Shown: in pieces, positions 24,324 to 31,517 of the stretch
Layout: every line of letters starts with the position of its first letter
Numbering within the stretch: the stretch's first letter is position 1
DNA from: Rhizobiales bacterium CCH10-E5
GTDB taxonomy: Bacteria > Pseudomonadota > Alphaproteobacteria > Rhizobiales > Beijerinckiaceae
Assembly: GCA_001556125.1 (NCBI GenBank)
Contig: LSIG01000091.1
Span: 1 to 36,007 of the forward strand
Direction: 5' to 3'
Length of the DNA: 36,007 nucleotides
Program-made: the position numbers and the translations under genes
Notes under the pieces: generated by a model
Told to the model about the DNA's origin: nothing
The model's input: only the letters and a program-made list of their open reading frames with translations
Databases searched by the model: none

Positions 24324-24846
24324 TGACGCGCCTGATCTGTTCGATCTGAACCGGGCCGCCACCCGCGCCCGTCACCTCGACCTTCTCGTTGAAGGCCTGC
24401 ACGCGGACGTGCTTTCCGACCAGCTCGAGGATGCGGGTTCGATCCGCCAGCTTCACCTTCCGGACGCGGCCGATATGCTCGCGATCATCGCCGCGCCCGT
24501 CGAACAGCTCCTCGACCTCGACACCGGCGACGAGGCCCTGTCGCCAGATCAGCGGCCAATCCTTGATCGGCCTCAGGTTGCCGTCGTCGTCGTAGAGATC
24601 CGCAAGGTCCGCGGTGCGGGCAGCGTCGAGGTGCTGCAGGACCGTATCCGCAGTGACCTTCGTCCGCTCGCTGCGACTAGCCTGCGCTTCTGCGATGGCC
24701 GCCTGGACGTCCGGGCGCAGCATCAGCAGGTGAGCCTGCTTGTTCGCTTGCCGGTCGCTGTAGCCAGCTCGTATCGCCGCCTGCGTGGCGTTCAAATCGA
24801 CGATGTACTCGTCGACGAAGCGCTGATGTCGGTGCGTGAGACCCAT
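24295..24846 (-). CDS. terS: Terminase small subunit
   Basis: The 183-residue protein has the Terminase_2 opening HRHQRFVDEYIVDLNATQAA IRAGYS (split for length), the DNA-binding helices that recognise the packaging site, then a helical oligomerisation part (VTADTVLQHLDAARTADLAD, LADRTRILELVGKHVRVQAF). The family N-terminus fits ATG 24846 exactly. This ATG lies only 5 bases after the T-run of a terminator hairpin; the only GGGG upstream is inside the hairpin stem, so both transcription and translation of this first late gene may depend on that structure. Confidence 0.9.
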   Translation of the reverse strand: MGLTHRHQRFVDEYIVDLNATQAAIRAGYSDRQANKQAHLLMLRPDVQAAIAEAQASRSERTKVTADTVLQHLDAARTADLADLYDDDGNLRPIKDWPLIWRQGLVAGVEVEELFDGRGDDREHIGRVRKVKLADRTRILELVGKHVRVQAFNEKVEVTGAGGGPVQIEQIRRVIVDPANRDA

Positions 24847-24876
24847 AACAAAAGCCCCGCCGGATGGACGGGGCTT
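24847..24876 (-). terminator. Terminator-like hairpin just before terS (possible antitermination target)
   Basis: AAGCCCCG (24852-24859) and CGGGGCTT (24869-24876) form an 8-bp stem with a 9-base loop, and on the minus strand the stem is followed by TTGTT and then the terS ATG. The region up to the NusG-like stop (24877-24942) has two more small inverted repeats, including GGTGA/TCACC at 24907-24919. Transcripts from upstream must cross this hairpin to reach all late genes. It may also hide a ribosome site. Confidence 0.7.
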
Positions 24877-24942
24877 GCCGGGAATTTTTCATGCTCCCGC
24901 AGGACGGGTGAAAATCACCACCGCCCTGCTCGTGACACTTCC

Positions 24943-25500
24943 CTACGCCACCTTTTCCAGTTTTGCAAGCGAGGTCGTGAATCGCCCGCCCATCCGGGCA
25001 TGCTTGATGACGATCTCGATGCGGTTCTCGGAAGGGGCGCGGGCCACCTCCGCGAGGAACCCGGCGAACGGCCCTTCCATCACCCGGACCAGATCGCCAC
25101 GTCTGGGCAGGCGGGCGACCATCGTCTGCCCGTCCCTGATCCGGATGCATTTGGGATCGTCGAAGAAGCCGGCGTCCTCAGCCGCACGAAGCGCCTCGAC
25201 GATCGACGGCGGCACAGGCAACGGCGCCCTCGTTCCGGCCGGCTGGATCATCCACTCAACGCCGATCGTGCGCTTGACCTCGGACATCATGCGGCCGAGC
25301 TGCCCTTCCGGGTCGAAGCCGACGAACAGGTAGCGCCCGAGCGCGGGCCGCATCACGACCTCTTCGCGCCTCGCATGCTTCACGATCCGCTGGCCCATCG
25401 GGAGATAGACGCCGAAGCGCTTTCGCTCCAGCGCCTCCGCGCAGATGCGGTCTTGCTGATGCTTCGTGTGGACGATGTACCAGGAGTGGTCGTGAAACAT
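24943..25500 (-). CDS. NusG/RfaH-like transcription factor
   Basis: The 185-residue protein has a NusG N-terminal domain (residues 7-110: WYIVHTKHQQDRICAEALER, FGVYLPMGQRIVKHARREEV, GRYLFVGFDPEGQLGRMMSE, GVEWMI) and a C-terminal KOW domain (residues 134-165: GDLVRVMEGPFAGFLAEVAR). NusG factors bind the clamp of RNA polymerase; specialised paralogues such as RfaH and LoaP act on their own operons. The start is ATG 25500 (AAGGG upstream), since WYIVHTK is the family N-terminus; longer forms run into the repeat region. It lies between a candidate origin and the terS hairpin, directly before the late operon. A role as late antiterminator is inferred. Confidence 0.88.
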   Translation of the reverse strand: MFHDHSWYIVHTKHQQDRICAEALERKRFGVYLPMGQRIVKHARREEVVMRPALGRYLFVGFDPEGQLGRMMSEVKRTIGVEWMIQPAGTRAPLPVPPSIVEALRAAEDAGFFDDPKCIRIRDGQTMVARLPRRGDLVRVMEGPFAGFLAEVARAPSENRIEIVIKHARMGGRFTTSLAKLEKVA

Positions 25501-25586
25501 CGAGCGCCCTTCGGTTGAGAGCGCTCGCGAGCAAATCGGCAGTGCGGCAGGCCCGTTGTGCCCGATCCGCTGGCCACCGGCAAGGG

Positions 25587-25602
25587 GTCTAGGAATGTCT
25601 AG
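25587..25602. promoter_or_regulatory. GTCTAG direct repeat upstream of the NusG-like gene
   Basis: GTCTAG occurs twice, at 25587-25592 and 25597-25602, with GAAT between, 87 bases before the NusG-like start. CTAG is rare in bacterial DNA, so two copies 10 bases apart (one helical turn) suggest a protein-binding site. A perfect palindrome CTCCTT-ATC-AAGGAG lies nearby at 25640-25654. No regulator is identified. Confidence 0.3.
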
Positions 25603-25630
25603 TCTTTTGCTGGCGGAACGGCTTGGCGCC

Positions 25631-25877
25631 AGGTGTCGGCTCCTTATCAAGGAGTATGGGGGGTCGTTCGCGTTTGTTCTCTCAGACCCCCAAATCAATC
25701 CAAACGAAGAGCCGACACCTGTAAGTCATTGATATTTGAAACCACATCTAATGATTTCAATAAGATAGGTGTCGGCTCAGGTGTCGGCTAGGTGTCGGCT
25801 CGGACCGACACCTGAGACACATTTCCGCCTTATTTGGCCTCAGGTGTCGGCTCGGAGCCGACACCTAGCCGACACCT
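25631..25877. repeat. Nine-copy array of AGGTGTCGGCT (candidate iterons)
   Basis: AGGTGTCGGCT occurs forward at 25631, 25767, 25779, 25790 and 25842, and inverted (AGCCGACACCT) at 25710, 25856 and 25867; a ninth inverted copy at 25804 has its last two bases changed. Three copies follow each other at 11-12 base steps, and the last two are exactly 11 apart, so they sit about one helical turn from one another. I did not see the 11-mer elsewhere in the window. The array lies in the only long non-coding stretch (25501-25944), between the primase-polymerase gene and the NusG-like gene. Arrangement and location suggest a replication origin; a cluster of operators for a phage regulator is the alternative. 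Confidence 0.75.
25721..25766. other. AT-rich core inside the repeat array (candidate unwinding element)
   Basis: Only 12 of these 46 bases are G or C, in a genome that is otherwise strongly GC-rich. It is bordered by an inverted copy of the 11-bp motif (25710-25720) on one side and a triplet of forward copies (25767-25800) on the other. TTGAAA (25736) and TTTCAA (25755) form an inverted repeat within it. This is the expected look of a DNA unwinding element next to iterons. Confidence 0.55.
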
Positions 25878-25895
25878 GTGGTGAGGCCTGAGGCA

Positions 25896-25921
25896 ACAAA
25901 AAACCCGCCTCTCGGCGGGTT
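25896..25921 (-). terminator. Terminator after the primase-polymerase gene
   Basis: AACCCGCC (25902-25909), loop TCTC, GGCGGGTT (25914-25921); on the minus strand the stem runs into TTTTTTGTTG. It lies 23 bases after the stop of the primase gene and ends the early/replication operon before the repeat array, so the NusG-like gene probably has its own promoter in the 25501-25895 region. Confidence 0.85.
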
Positions 25922-25944
25922 GGCGGCAGTGCCTCTGGGATCTC

Positions 25945-28296
25945 TCAGACGATCCGGACCCGTCTCGACACGCCGCCCGGCACCTTGCGTTCGTCGACGA
26001 CGATGACGCCCGATCTTGCCAGTGCGTCGAGCGTGTTGCGAAGATCCTGCGAGAAGCGCTGGTGCCGGCTCATATGCCGATGCAGTTCCCGCATCCTGAC
26101 CCCCTTCGGCCCGCCGGTTCTGACCTTCGCCAGAAGCTTGCGCTCGAACTCGGCCGCGCCGAGCGGGTCGACCATGTAGCGGCCGGCATCGCCTATCATT
26201 CGCTCCATGGACTGCCAGGCGAGTGCTGCCGCCCAGTCCATGTCGACGCCGCTGACGGTCGGCACTTGCGGGTCTCGCGAGACGCCGCGGATGGTGGCGC
26301 ATCTGAGCGCGATCTCGGCGACGCGGCTCATCATCTCGCCCATCTCGGGATCGGCATCCATGCGGGCCGTCGCAGTGGCCGAGAGATCGCGATAAACGTC
26401 GTGCGCGCGCTGGTCCTGCCAGCGGGCAAGCATGGGCTCCGGGTCCGGCGCCGTGTTCTTGCAGACGAAGCCGGAGAGGTTGCCGCGTCCGGTCTGCCCT
26501 GCCCTGTAGAGCGCCATCATGCCGTCGCGCAGGCTGTCGGGGACGTCGCGCAGCTTGCGGCGGGGCTCGACCTCGGCCACGCGCTCGCCACCGTCGATGA
26601 CGAGGAAGCGGTTGAGGAAGCCGTTGGCGATGTCCTTGCCGCGCATCGCCTCATAGAATTCGCCCGGCGTCGTCGGGCCATAGAGCGAGAGGCAGGGCGC
26701 TGCGATCTCGACGCTCGAGGTCGTGGCATAGGCCGGCGTCTTTACGGTCGAGAAATGTGCGCCCCAGAGCGATCGCAAGACCATGCTGATGCCCTGCTCG
26801 TGGGTGGATGCCCGCGGGTGCGACAGGCGCTTCAGCATGGCGCCGAACTCGTCCTGGGCGCAGATGGTGAGGGGCGAGTTGGCGACGTGGCGGACGAGCG
26901 CCGACATGCTCATAAACTGCGAGGGGCCGATGTGCCGCCCCATGTCGGCCGCGCGCAGGAGCCGGTCGATCGCGTCGAGCTGGTGCTGCTTGCCGCCGCC
27001 CGTTGGATAGGTGGCGATGACATAGAGCTGGAGCCCTGCGCCGGTTGGCGTCGCCATGCGCCGGCCGAGCAGCGTGGCGCAGAGCGGCAGTGCGGCCGAG
27101 AGTGCAAGCCTGCGGTTCGGTCTTCGCGAGGTGGCGACGATGAAGTCGACGATCTGCCCCAGCACGCCGTCGACATGCGTCAGCGCCTCGTCGATGGCCG
27201 GCGCCTCGCCTTCTTCCGCCTCATCATCCGGCTCGTCGTCCTCGACGGGATCGGGCGCGGCGAGGCCGTTGAGCTGCCTGGTCAGCCGGATCTCGACGCC
27301 GTCGTCGCGGCGGCTTGCGTCCCATTCGGCGTTCGCGTCGATGCCGAGGCGGTCGCACAGCCATCTCGCGCCAGCCACCGCATCGGGGGCGCCGCCATGC
27401 TCAATGACGAGGTCGATCGGCGTGCGCTTGCCCCCCCGCGCGTCGCCCATGTCGTGCACGCCGAAGTCCATGATGCCGGTTGGGGCGATCGAGAGATCTT
27501 CCTGCAGAGCTCGGCCGAGATCGCGCGACCTGATGCGGAAGGCGCCTGTGCCGGGCTGCGGCCGGGCGCGCGGGAACAGGTCCGGCACCCAATCGGCCAG
27601 CCGCGCCAGCGCCGCATCGTTCACCTTGCGGAAGAACTCGGAAGGGCCGCCACCTGATGCTGGCGAGGCCGTAGGCGTTGTCCTAGGATGATCGACATGC
27701 CCACTGGCCGGGTTCTCCCGGGGTGTAGTCGTATGCGTTGTCCCCGGCTCGGCCTGCGGAGGCTGCAGGGCGGCGCGCAGCCATGCCGGCAGATCGGGGA
27801 CGAAGCCAGCCGAGAGGGCCGTCATCAGCCCATCGCCGATCGCGTGATAGTCGCGGCCATCCGGCAGGGTGGCGCCCTCGGCGATGACGTAGCCGCCGGA
27901 GCCGCGCACGTCGATCCCGGCCGGCAGGGTGCCGCGGGCGTTGGTCAGCGATCCGTCCTGGCGGAAGAAGATGTGCCGGCCGCTCGACGGTGTCTCGACC
28001 GTCGGCCAGTCGCGCGGATCGTCCTCGTGGGCTTGCGCCAGCTCGACGAGCGCGGCGACGCCATCCTCCTTGCCATGGCGGTCGCAGTCGATCGCGACGA
28101 GGCCATGCTGACCGGGTGAGAACGCCGGCAGGCTATTGGGATAGCGGCGCCACCACGACTCGATCCGGCGCGCATCCGTCGTCGCCTCTTCCTTCCATTT
28201 GACGCCCGGCCGGGGCCGCTTGTTGGCGTCGCACGGGAAGACGTTGAGGCCAAGTTCGGCAAGGCGCTTTGCGGCTATGAGGTTCGGATCGGTCAT
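25945..28296 (-). CDS. Primase-polymerase with C-terminal helicase-like domain
   Basis: The 783-residue replication protein has an N-terminal archaeo-eukaryotic primase (Prim-Pol) domain: metal-binding AIDCD at 68-72, SGRH at 105-108, and GIDVRGSGGYVIAEGATLPD just after. Residues about 180-330 are a linker with Pro/Thr-rich part and FGVHDMGDARGGKRTPIDLV. From about 370 to 650 is a DUF3987-like ATPase region with TYPTGGGKQHQLDAI near residue 434 and a Walker B-like LTICAQDEFGAML. The P-loop has Gln where Ser or Thr is expected. The C-terminus is a small winged-helix-like part (RHMSRHQRFSQDLRNTLDAL). It should prime and unwind phage DNA; the origin-like array is 70 bases beyond its stop. Confidence 0.85.
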   Translation of the reverse strand: MTDPNLIAAKRLAELGLNVFPCDANKRPRPGVKWKEEATTDARRIESWWRRYPNSLPAFSPGQHGLVAIDCDRHGKEDGVAALVELAQAHEDDPRDWPTVETPSSGRHIFFRQDGSLTNARGTLPAGIDVRGSGGYVIAEGATLPDGRDYHAIGDGLMTALSAGFVPDLPAWLRAALQPPQAEPGTTHTTTPRENPASGHVDHPRTTPTASPASGGGPSEFFRKVNDAALARLADWVPDLFPRARPQPGTGAFRIRSRDLGRALQEDLSIAPTGIMDFGVHDMGDARGGKRTPIDLVIEHGGAPDAVAGARWLCDRLGIDANAEWDASRRDDGVEIRLTRQLNGLAAPDPVEDDEPDDEAEEGEAPAIDEALTHVDGVLGQIVDFIVATSRRPNRRLALSAALPLCATLLGRRMATPTGAGLQLYVIATYPTGGGKQHQLDAIDRLLRAADMGRHIGPSQFMSMSALVRHVANSPLTICAQDEFGAMLKRLSHPRASTHEQGISMVLRSLWGAHFSTVKTPAYATTSSVEIAAPCLSLYGPTTPGEFYEAMRGKDIANGFLNRFLVIDGGERVAEVEPRRKLRDVPDSLRDGMMALYRAGQTGRGNLSGFVCKNTAPDPEPMLARWQDQRAHDVYRDLSATATARMDADPEMGEMMSRVAEIALRCATIRGVSRDPQVPTVSGVDMDWAAALAWQSMERMIGDAGRYMVDPLGAAEFERKLLAKVRTGGPKGVRMRELHRHMSRHQRFSQDLRNTLDALARSGVIVVDERKVPGGVSRRVRIV

Positions 28297-28338
28297 GAGA
28301 GCCGCTTGGAGTCAGGCGTTGGGAGGCGGGCGGCGAGA

Positions 28339-28758
28339 TCAGAAGGGGCAGACGCCGTCCGCGAGCTGCTGTTTGACCGAGGCGCCGAAGGCGATGAGTG
28401 CGGCCTCGACCTGGCCCGCCATGGGGCCGGCGTTCAGCGCGCCGATGGCCTTCGTCACCTGTTCGGGCGTGGCGGCCGAGAGATCGCGCACGCCGGCATC
28501 CCAGATGGCGCCCATCACCTCGTTCAGGACGGCCTCCGACACGGACTGCGCGGCAGCCTCGACGGCGTCCCTCTCGATCTTCGTCAGGTTGTTGCCGCTC
28601 ATGGTGGTCAATGTCCTGGTGACGGGAAAGCAGGCGGGCGAGCAGATCCATGCGTGAATGGGCTTTTTCGGCTCATGAACGCCAAGGCCTATGGCGAGAC
28701 GCCCGCAGGCCATGCAGGTCTCCGGATCTTTCGACCGCTGCATGAGGATCGCGGTCAT
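28339..28758 (-). CDS. Zinc-binding phage protein (DUF6511-like)
   Basis: The 139-residue product begins with a cysteine cluster: CMACGRLAIGLGV (C15, C18) and WICSPACFP (C39, C43), which probably binds zinc. A helical C-terminal half follows (RDAVEAAAQSVSEAVLNEVM, LSAATPEQVTKAIGALNAG), ending GVCPF. This layout resembles the DUF6511 proteins I know from alphaproteobacterial phage replication regions. Function unknown. It overlaps the preceding 62-residue gene by 4 bases and is 42 bases before the primase start. Confidence 0.7.
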   Translation of the reverse strand: MTAILMQRSKDPETCMACGRLAIGLGVHEPKKPIHAWICSPACFPVTRTLTTMSGNNLTKIERDAVEAAAQSVSEAVLNEVMGAIWDAGVRDLSAATPEQVTKAIGALNAGPMAGQVEAALIAFGASVKQQLADGVCPF

Positions 28759-28943
28759 GACAGAGTCCCCTCGGCTTCTGAGCGGACGACGACTTCAAGC
28801 GTTGCCGGATCGGGCCAGAGCTGCGCGCTGCCATCGGGCTCGATCGCTTGGCGAATGACCTTCCACAGACGATCGGCCAGCTCCTGATCTGTCACCTGAT
28901 CGGGGACCGATATCGCGACGAGGGCAATGCGCGGCGTGTTCAT
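28755..28943 (-). CDS. Small conserved-looking phage protein
   Basis: This 62-residue protein (MNTPRIALVAISVPDQVTDQ, ELADRLWKVIRQAIEPDGSA) has a beta-alpha-beta look and no motif I recognise. It overlaps the sliding clamp stop (ATGA) and the following gene by 4 bases, which supports translation as part of the replication operon. Confidence 0.65.
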   Translation of the reverse strand: MNTPRIALVAISVPDQVTDQELADRLWKVIRQAIEPDGSAQLWPDPATLEVVVRSEAEGTLS

Positions 28944-30055
28944 GCTGCGATGTCCTCGGGCAGATCGTGGCGCAGCTCGCCGGATCTGGTCGGCATGACG
29001 ATCCCGACGCGCAAGCCATCGCCTTCGATCCGGAAGGGCGATCCGGCGCCCGCAGCTTTGACCGTCACCTGACCCCCGACGAAAGCGAGCGCGTCGCTCA
29101 TCAGCGTCGACTGGAAGGTCAGCTCAAACGGCTTGGGCGCCTTGCCGCCAACCGCCAGCGAGATTGTCTCACCATCTGGGCCGCGGCTGGTGGCGGCGAT
29201 GCGCCGGCCGTCATAGCTCACGCCGCAATAGGGCGTCCCGACAGCGCGCAGCCGGGCGAGCTTGCGGCCGAAGCCTGCCGCATCGACCTCCATCAAGATC
29301 GGCTCTTCCGGCTTGGGAACGACCCGTTGCCAGTCGGGATACCTCCCGTCGATCAGCTTCGTGGTCAGTTCGAACTGAGGCCCATGGAAGCGGGCTTTGG
29401 CGGCGTTCAGATCGACGGCGAGCCGCTCGGCGCCGACGTGCTTGGCCAGCCACTCGACGGCGTGTCTGGGGACGATGAAGCCACCGCCATCGCCATCGCC
29501 ATCGCATTCGCGCGTCGCGGCCTCTCGGATCAGTCCGAGCGTATGGCCGTTGGTCGCGACCGTGCGGACGGTCTCGATACCGACATCGACGAAAACGCCG
29601 TTGAGGTAGTAGCGGGTTTCCTCGCGCGAGATGAACGGCACAAGGTCGGCCAGAGACGAAACCGGCATGGAAACGCGGGCGGAGATCTCTTCGAAGGTGC
29701 CGAGGTCGGGCCAGTCATTGACCGGCAGCGTCATGAGCGAGGCCCGGCCGTCGCCGAAGTCGATGCGGACGCGGTTGTCCGGAGCATCGCCGATGCGGAC
29801 CATCTCGCCCGGGCCGAGGTGGCGGACGATCTCGCGCAACATGGTGAAAGGCACGACGAAGGAGCCGGCGCCACTGCATGGCAAGCGCCAGGTCAGCGTC
29901 TGGTCGAGGTTGGTCGCCTCGACTGTCGCCTCTGCGCCAGTGATCGAGCGGATGACGACGCAGGACAGGATCGGGATCGTGTTGCGGGTCTCGACGACGC
30001 CGCGACAGGCGTTGACGGCTTTCAGCAGCTCAGCAGCGATGAAGGTGATCGACAT
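28940..30055 (-). CDS. Sliding clamp (DNA polymerase III beta-like)
   Basis: The 371-residue protein has the three-domain layout and motifs of bacterial beta clamps: the opening ELLKAVNACRGVVETRNTIP ILSCVVI (split for length), LREIVRHLGPGEMVRI, LVPFISREETRYYLNGVFVD, VATNGHTLGLI, LIDGRYPDWQRVVP and the C-terminal GIVMPTRSGE, corresponding to the usual VMPMRL end. Phage-borne clamps would recruit the host polymerase to phage DNA or bypass host control of clamp loading. AAGGAGG lies 10 bases before the ATG, inside the end of GcrA. I see no DNA polymerase or clamp loader in the window, so it must work with host proteins or genes beyond the right edge. Confidence 0.9.
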   Translation of the reverse strand: MSITFIAAELLKAVNACRGVVETRNTIPILSCVVIRSITGAEATVEATNLDQTLTWRLPCSGAGSFVVPFTMLREIVRHLGPGEMVRIGDAPDNRVRIDFGDGRASLMTLPVNDWPDLGTFEEISARVSMPVSSLADLVPFISREETRYYLNGVFVDVGIETVRTVATNGHTLGLIREAATRECDGDGDGGGFIVPRHAVEWLAKHVGAERLAVDLNAAKARFHGPQFELTTKLIDGRYPDWQRVVPKPEEPILMEVDAAGFGRKLARLRAVGTPYCGVSYDGRRIAATSRGPDGETISLAVGGKAPKPFELTFQSTLMSDALAFVGGQVTVKAAGAGSPFRIEGDGLRVGIVMPTRSGELRHDLPEDIAA

Positions 30056-30057
30056 GG

Positions 30058-30552
30058 CTATGCGGCCTCCTTGGCGGGCTCGCGCAGCGCTTTCGGCGCG
30101 ACGCTGACGGCATTGCAGGCGGGGCAGTAGGGCTTGCCGGGCATCGCCGGCTCGCCACAGATTTCCTTGGTCTCGAACGGCGTAAGGCGATCCCAGAGCG
30201 GCCAGCGGCATCGACCGGGGCGCGCATCGAGGAACGGCACGCCCTTGCGGTTGTCGGGCAGGCGCGGTGGCGGCGGAGGCGGCTCCGGTTTGATCGCCAC
30301 GACCTTGGGCGGCTTTGGCGGCTTCGGCGGACGGGGCTTCCGCTCGCGAGGCGGTCGCGCATCCCGAGTCGGCTTTGCCTTTGGGGTGCTGGGCTTCGCA
30401 CTCATGATGCCAAGGCGCGTCGCTTTGCCGATGCAGGCATTGCGCGACGGCCCTCGCAGCGCCGCCGCGATCTCGGAGAAGGATCTGCCCTCCGCCTTCA
30501 TGCGCCGCAGATCGGCGATGGCCTCGTCGGTCCAATCGAAGCGATCAACCAT
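30058..30552 (-). CDS. gcrA: GcrA-like cell-cycle regulator
   Basis: The 164-residue protein has the GcrA N-terminal DNA-binding motif (FDWTDEAIADLRRMKAEGRS FSEIAAAL, split here, then RNACIGKATRLGI, residues 6-49), a basic Lys/Pro/Arg-rich linker (RPPRERKPRPPKPPKPPKVV) and the conserved cysteine-rich C-terminal part that contacts sigma-70 (CRWPLWD, ICGEPAMPGKPYCPAC). In Caulobacter GcrA activates promoters with methylated GANTC sites made by CcrM. The gene overlaps the methyltransferase stop and precedes the clamp by 2 bases. The phage copy probably redirects host or phage transcription according to cell-cycle or methylation state. Confidence 0.9.
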   Translation of the reverse strand: MVDRFDWTDEAIADLRRMKAEGRSFSEIAAALRGPSRNACIGKATRLGIMSAKPSTPKAKPTRDARPPRERKPRPPKPPKPPKVVAIKPEPPPPPPRLPDNRKGVPFLDARPGRCRWPLWDRLTPFETKEICGEPAMPGKPYCPACNAVSVAPKALREPAKEAA

Positions 30553-31517
30553 CACGCGACTCTCGCCAAGAGGTCGGTCGCCGGGCCTTCGCGCTCGGCT
30601 TGCTCGAGGTGCTTCACGGCGGCCGGGAAATAGCTTTTGCCGTTCAGCTCGGTCCCGATGAAGCGCCGGCCGTGGCGGAGCGCGACATAGCCCTCGGAGC
30701 CGATGCCCATGAAGGGCGAGTAGACCACCTCGTCCGGGTTCGAGTACTGGCGCACCAGGCGCTCGGTGAGGTCGAGCGGCATCGGGCAGAGATGCTTTTC
30801 GGCGTCGGGATCGCGCGCCTGCTTGACGTTGAGCGTCTTCGTCTCGTCGGTGTCGGTCCAGAGATCCTGCAGCATCCAGGCCGCGAAGTTCGGATCGGCA
30901 GGATCGGGATAGAGATAGCTCGGCTGGGCGTAACGCTGCCACCAGTCGAGCGGATAGTCGGCCGGATCGTGGGTGACGGGCGGCGTCTGGCCCATCCCGT
31001 CGGTCCATTTGCGAAACACGACGATGTATTCGGGCAGGCCGCCGCCAGTGCGCGCGGCGTCGGTGCGGAAGTTCTTGTAGAGCAGCCGGTCGCTCTTGGT
31101 CTTCTGCATCTCCATGACAGGGCAGCGCCAGATCGTGATGCGCCGGTGATAGGTCCAGCCCTCGGCGATGTGCGTGCGGATGCAGTCGCCGGTGAAGTCG
31201 CGCAGGCCACGGTCGCCGCGCTCGCTGGCGTTGGAATAGTAGACCAGATCCTTGACGTGGATCGCGGTGCAGCGACCGGGCTTTGTCACCCGGAACAGGT
31301 CGCGCACGAGCGGGCGATAGCTCGCCTGGAAGGCGTCGTCGCCCTCGACATTGCCCATGTCCCGCTCGCTCTCGGAATAGGTGTAGAGCGAAGAGAACGG
31401 CGGGCTATAGACGCTGAAGTCGATCGAGTTGTCCGGCATCCCGGCCGTGAACTCGACGGTGTCGACGTTGTAGGCGGCAAATCTCTCGCCGATTTTCTGG
31501 GCAAAGACATTCGTCAT
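30552..31517 (-). CDS. Beta-class DNA methyltransferase (N4/N6)
   Basis: The 321-residue protein has catalytic motif IV early (FSVYSPPF, SPPF at 38-41) and the SAM-binding motif I late (FMGIGSEGYVALRHGRRFIG near residues 275-295), which is the order of beta-class enzymes. SPPF is more often seen in N4-cytosine enzymes; N6-adenine enzymes usually have DPPY. No partner endonuclease is nearby, so it is an orphan phage methyltransferase. It overlaps the SNF2-like helicase stop (ATGA) and the gcrA start. It may protect phage DNA from host restriction or set methyl marks read by GcrA. Target sequence cannot be told from the protein. Confidence 0.88.
   Translation of the reverse strand: MTNVFAQKIGERFAAYNVDTVEFTAGMPDNSIDFSVYSPPFSSLYTYSESERDMGNVEGDDAFQASYRPLVRDLFRVTKPGRCTAIHVKDLVYYSNASERGDRGLRDFTGDCIRTHIAEGWTYHRRITIWRCPVMEMQKTKSDRLLYKNFRTDAARTGGGLPEYIVVFRKWTDGMGQTPPVTHDPADYPLDWWQRYAQPSYLYPDPADPNFAAWMLQDLWTDTDETKTLNVKQARDPDAEKHLCPMPLDLTERLVRQYSNPDEVVYSPFMGIGSEGYVALRHGRRFIGTELNGKSYFPAAVKHLEQAEREGPATDLLARVA

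Noticed and set aside
2315..24846. Mu-like transposable phage
   Set aside because: Tail genes are of contractile type but there is no transposase A or B, and terminase, portal and capsid belong to PBSX/DUF1073/DUF2184 families rather than Mu.
25631..25877. Repeat array as a CRISPR
   Set aside because: Repeats are 11 bp, in both orientations and with irregular or no spacers, and no cas gene is near.
30552..31517. Methyltransferase as a CcrM (GANTC) enzyme
   Set aside because: Catalytic motif is SPPF not DPPY, and the C-terminal DNA-binding extension of CcrM is absent.
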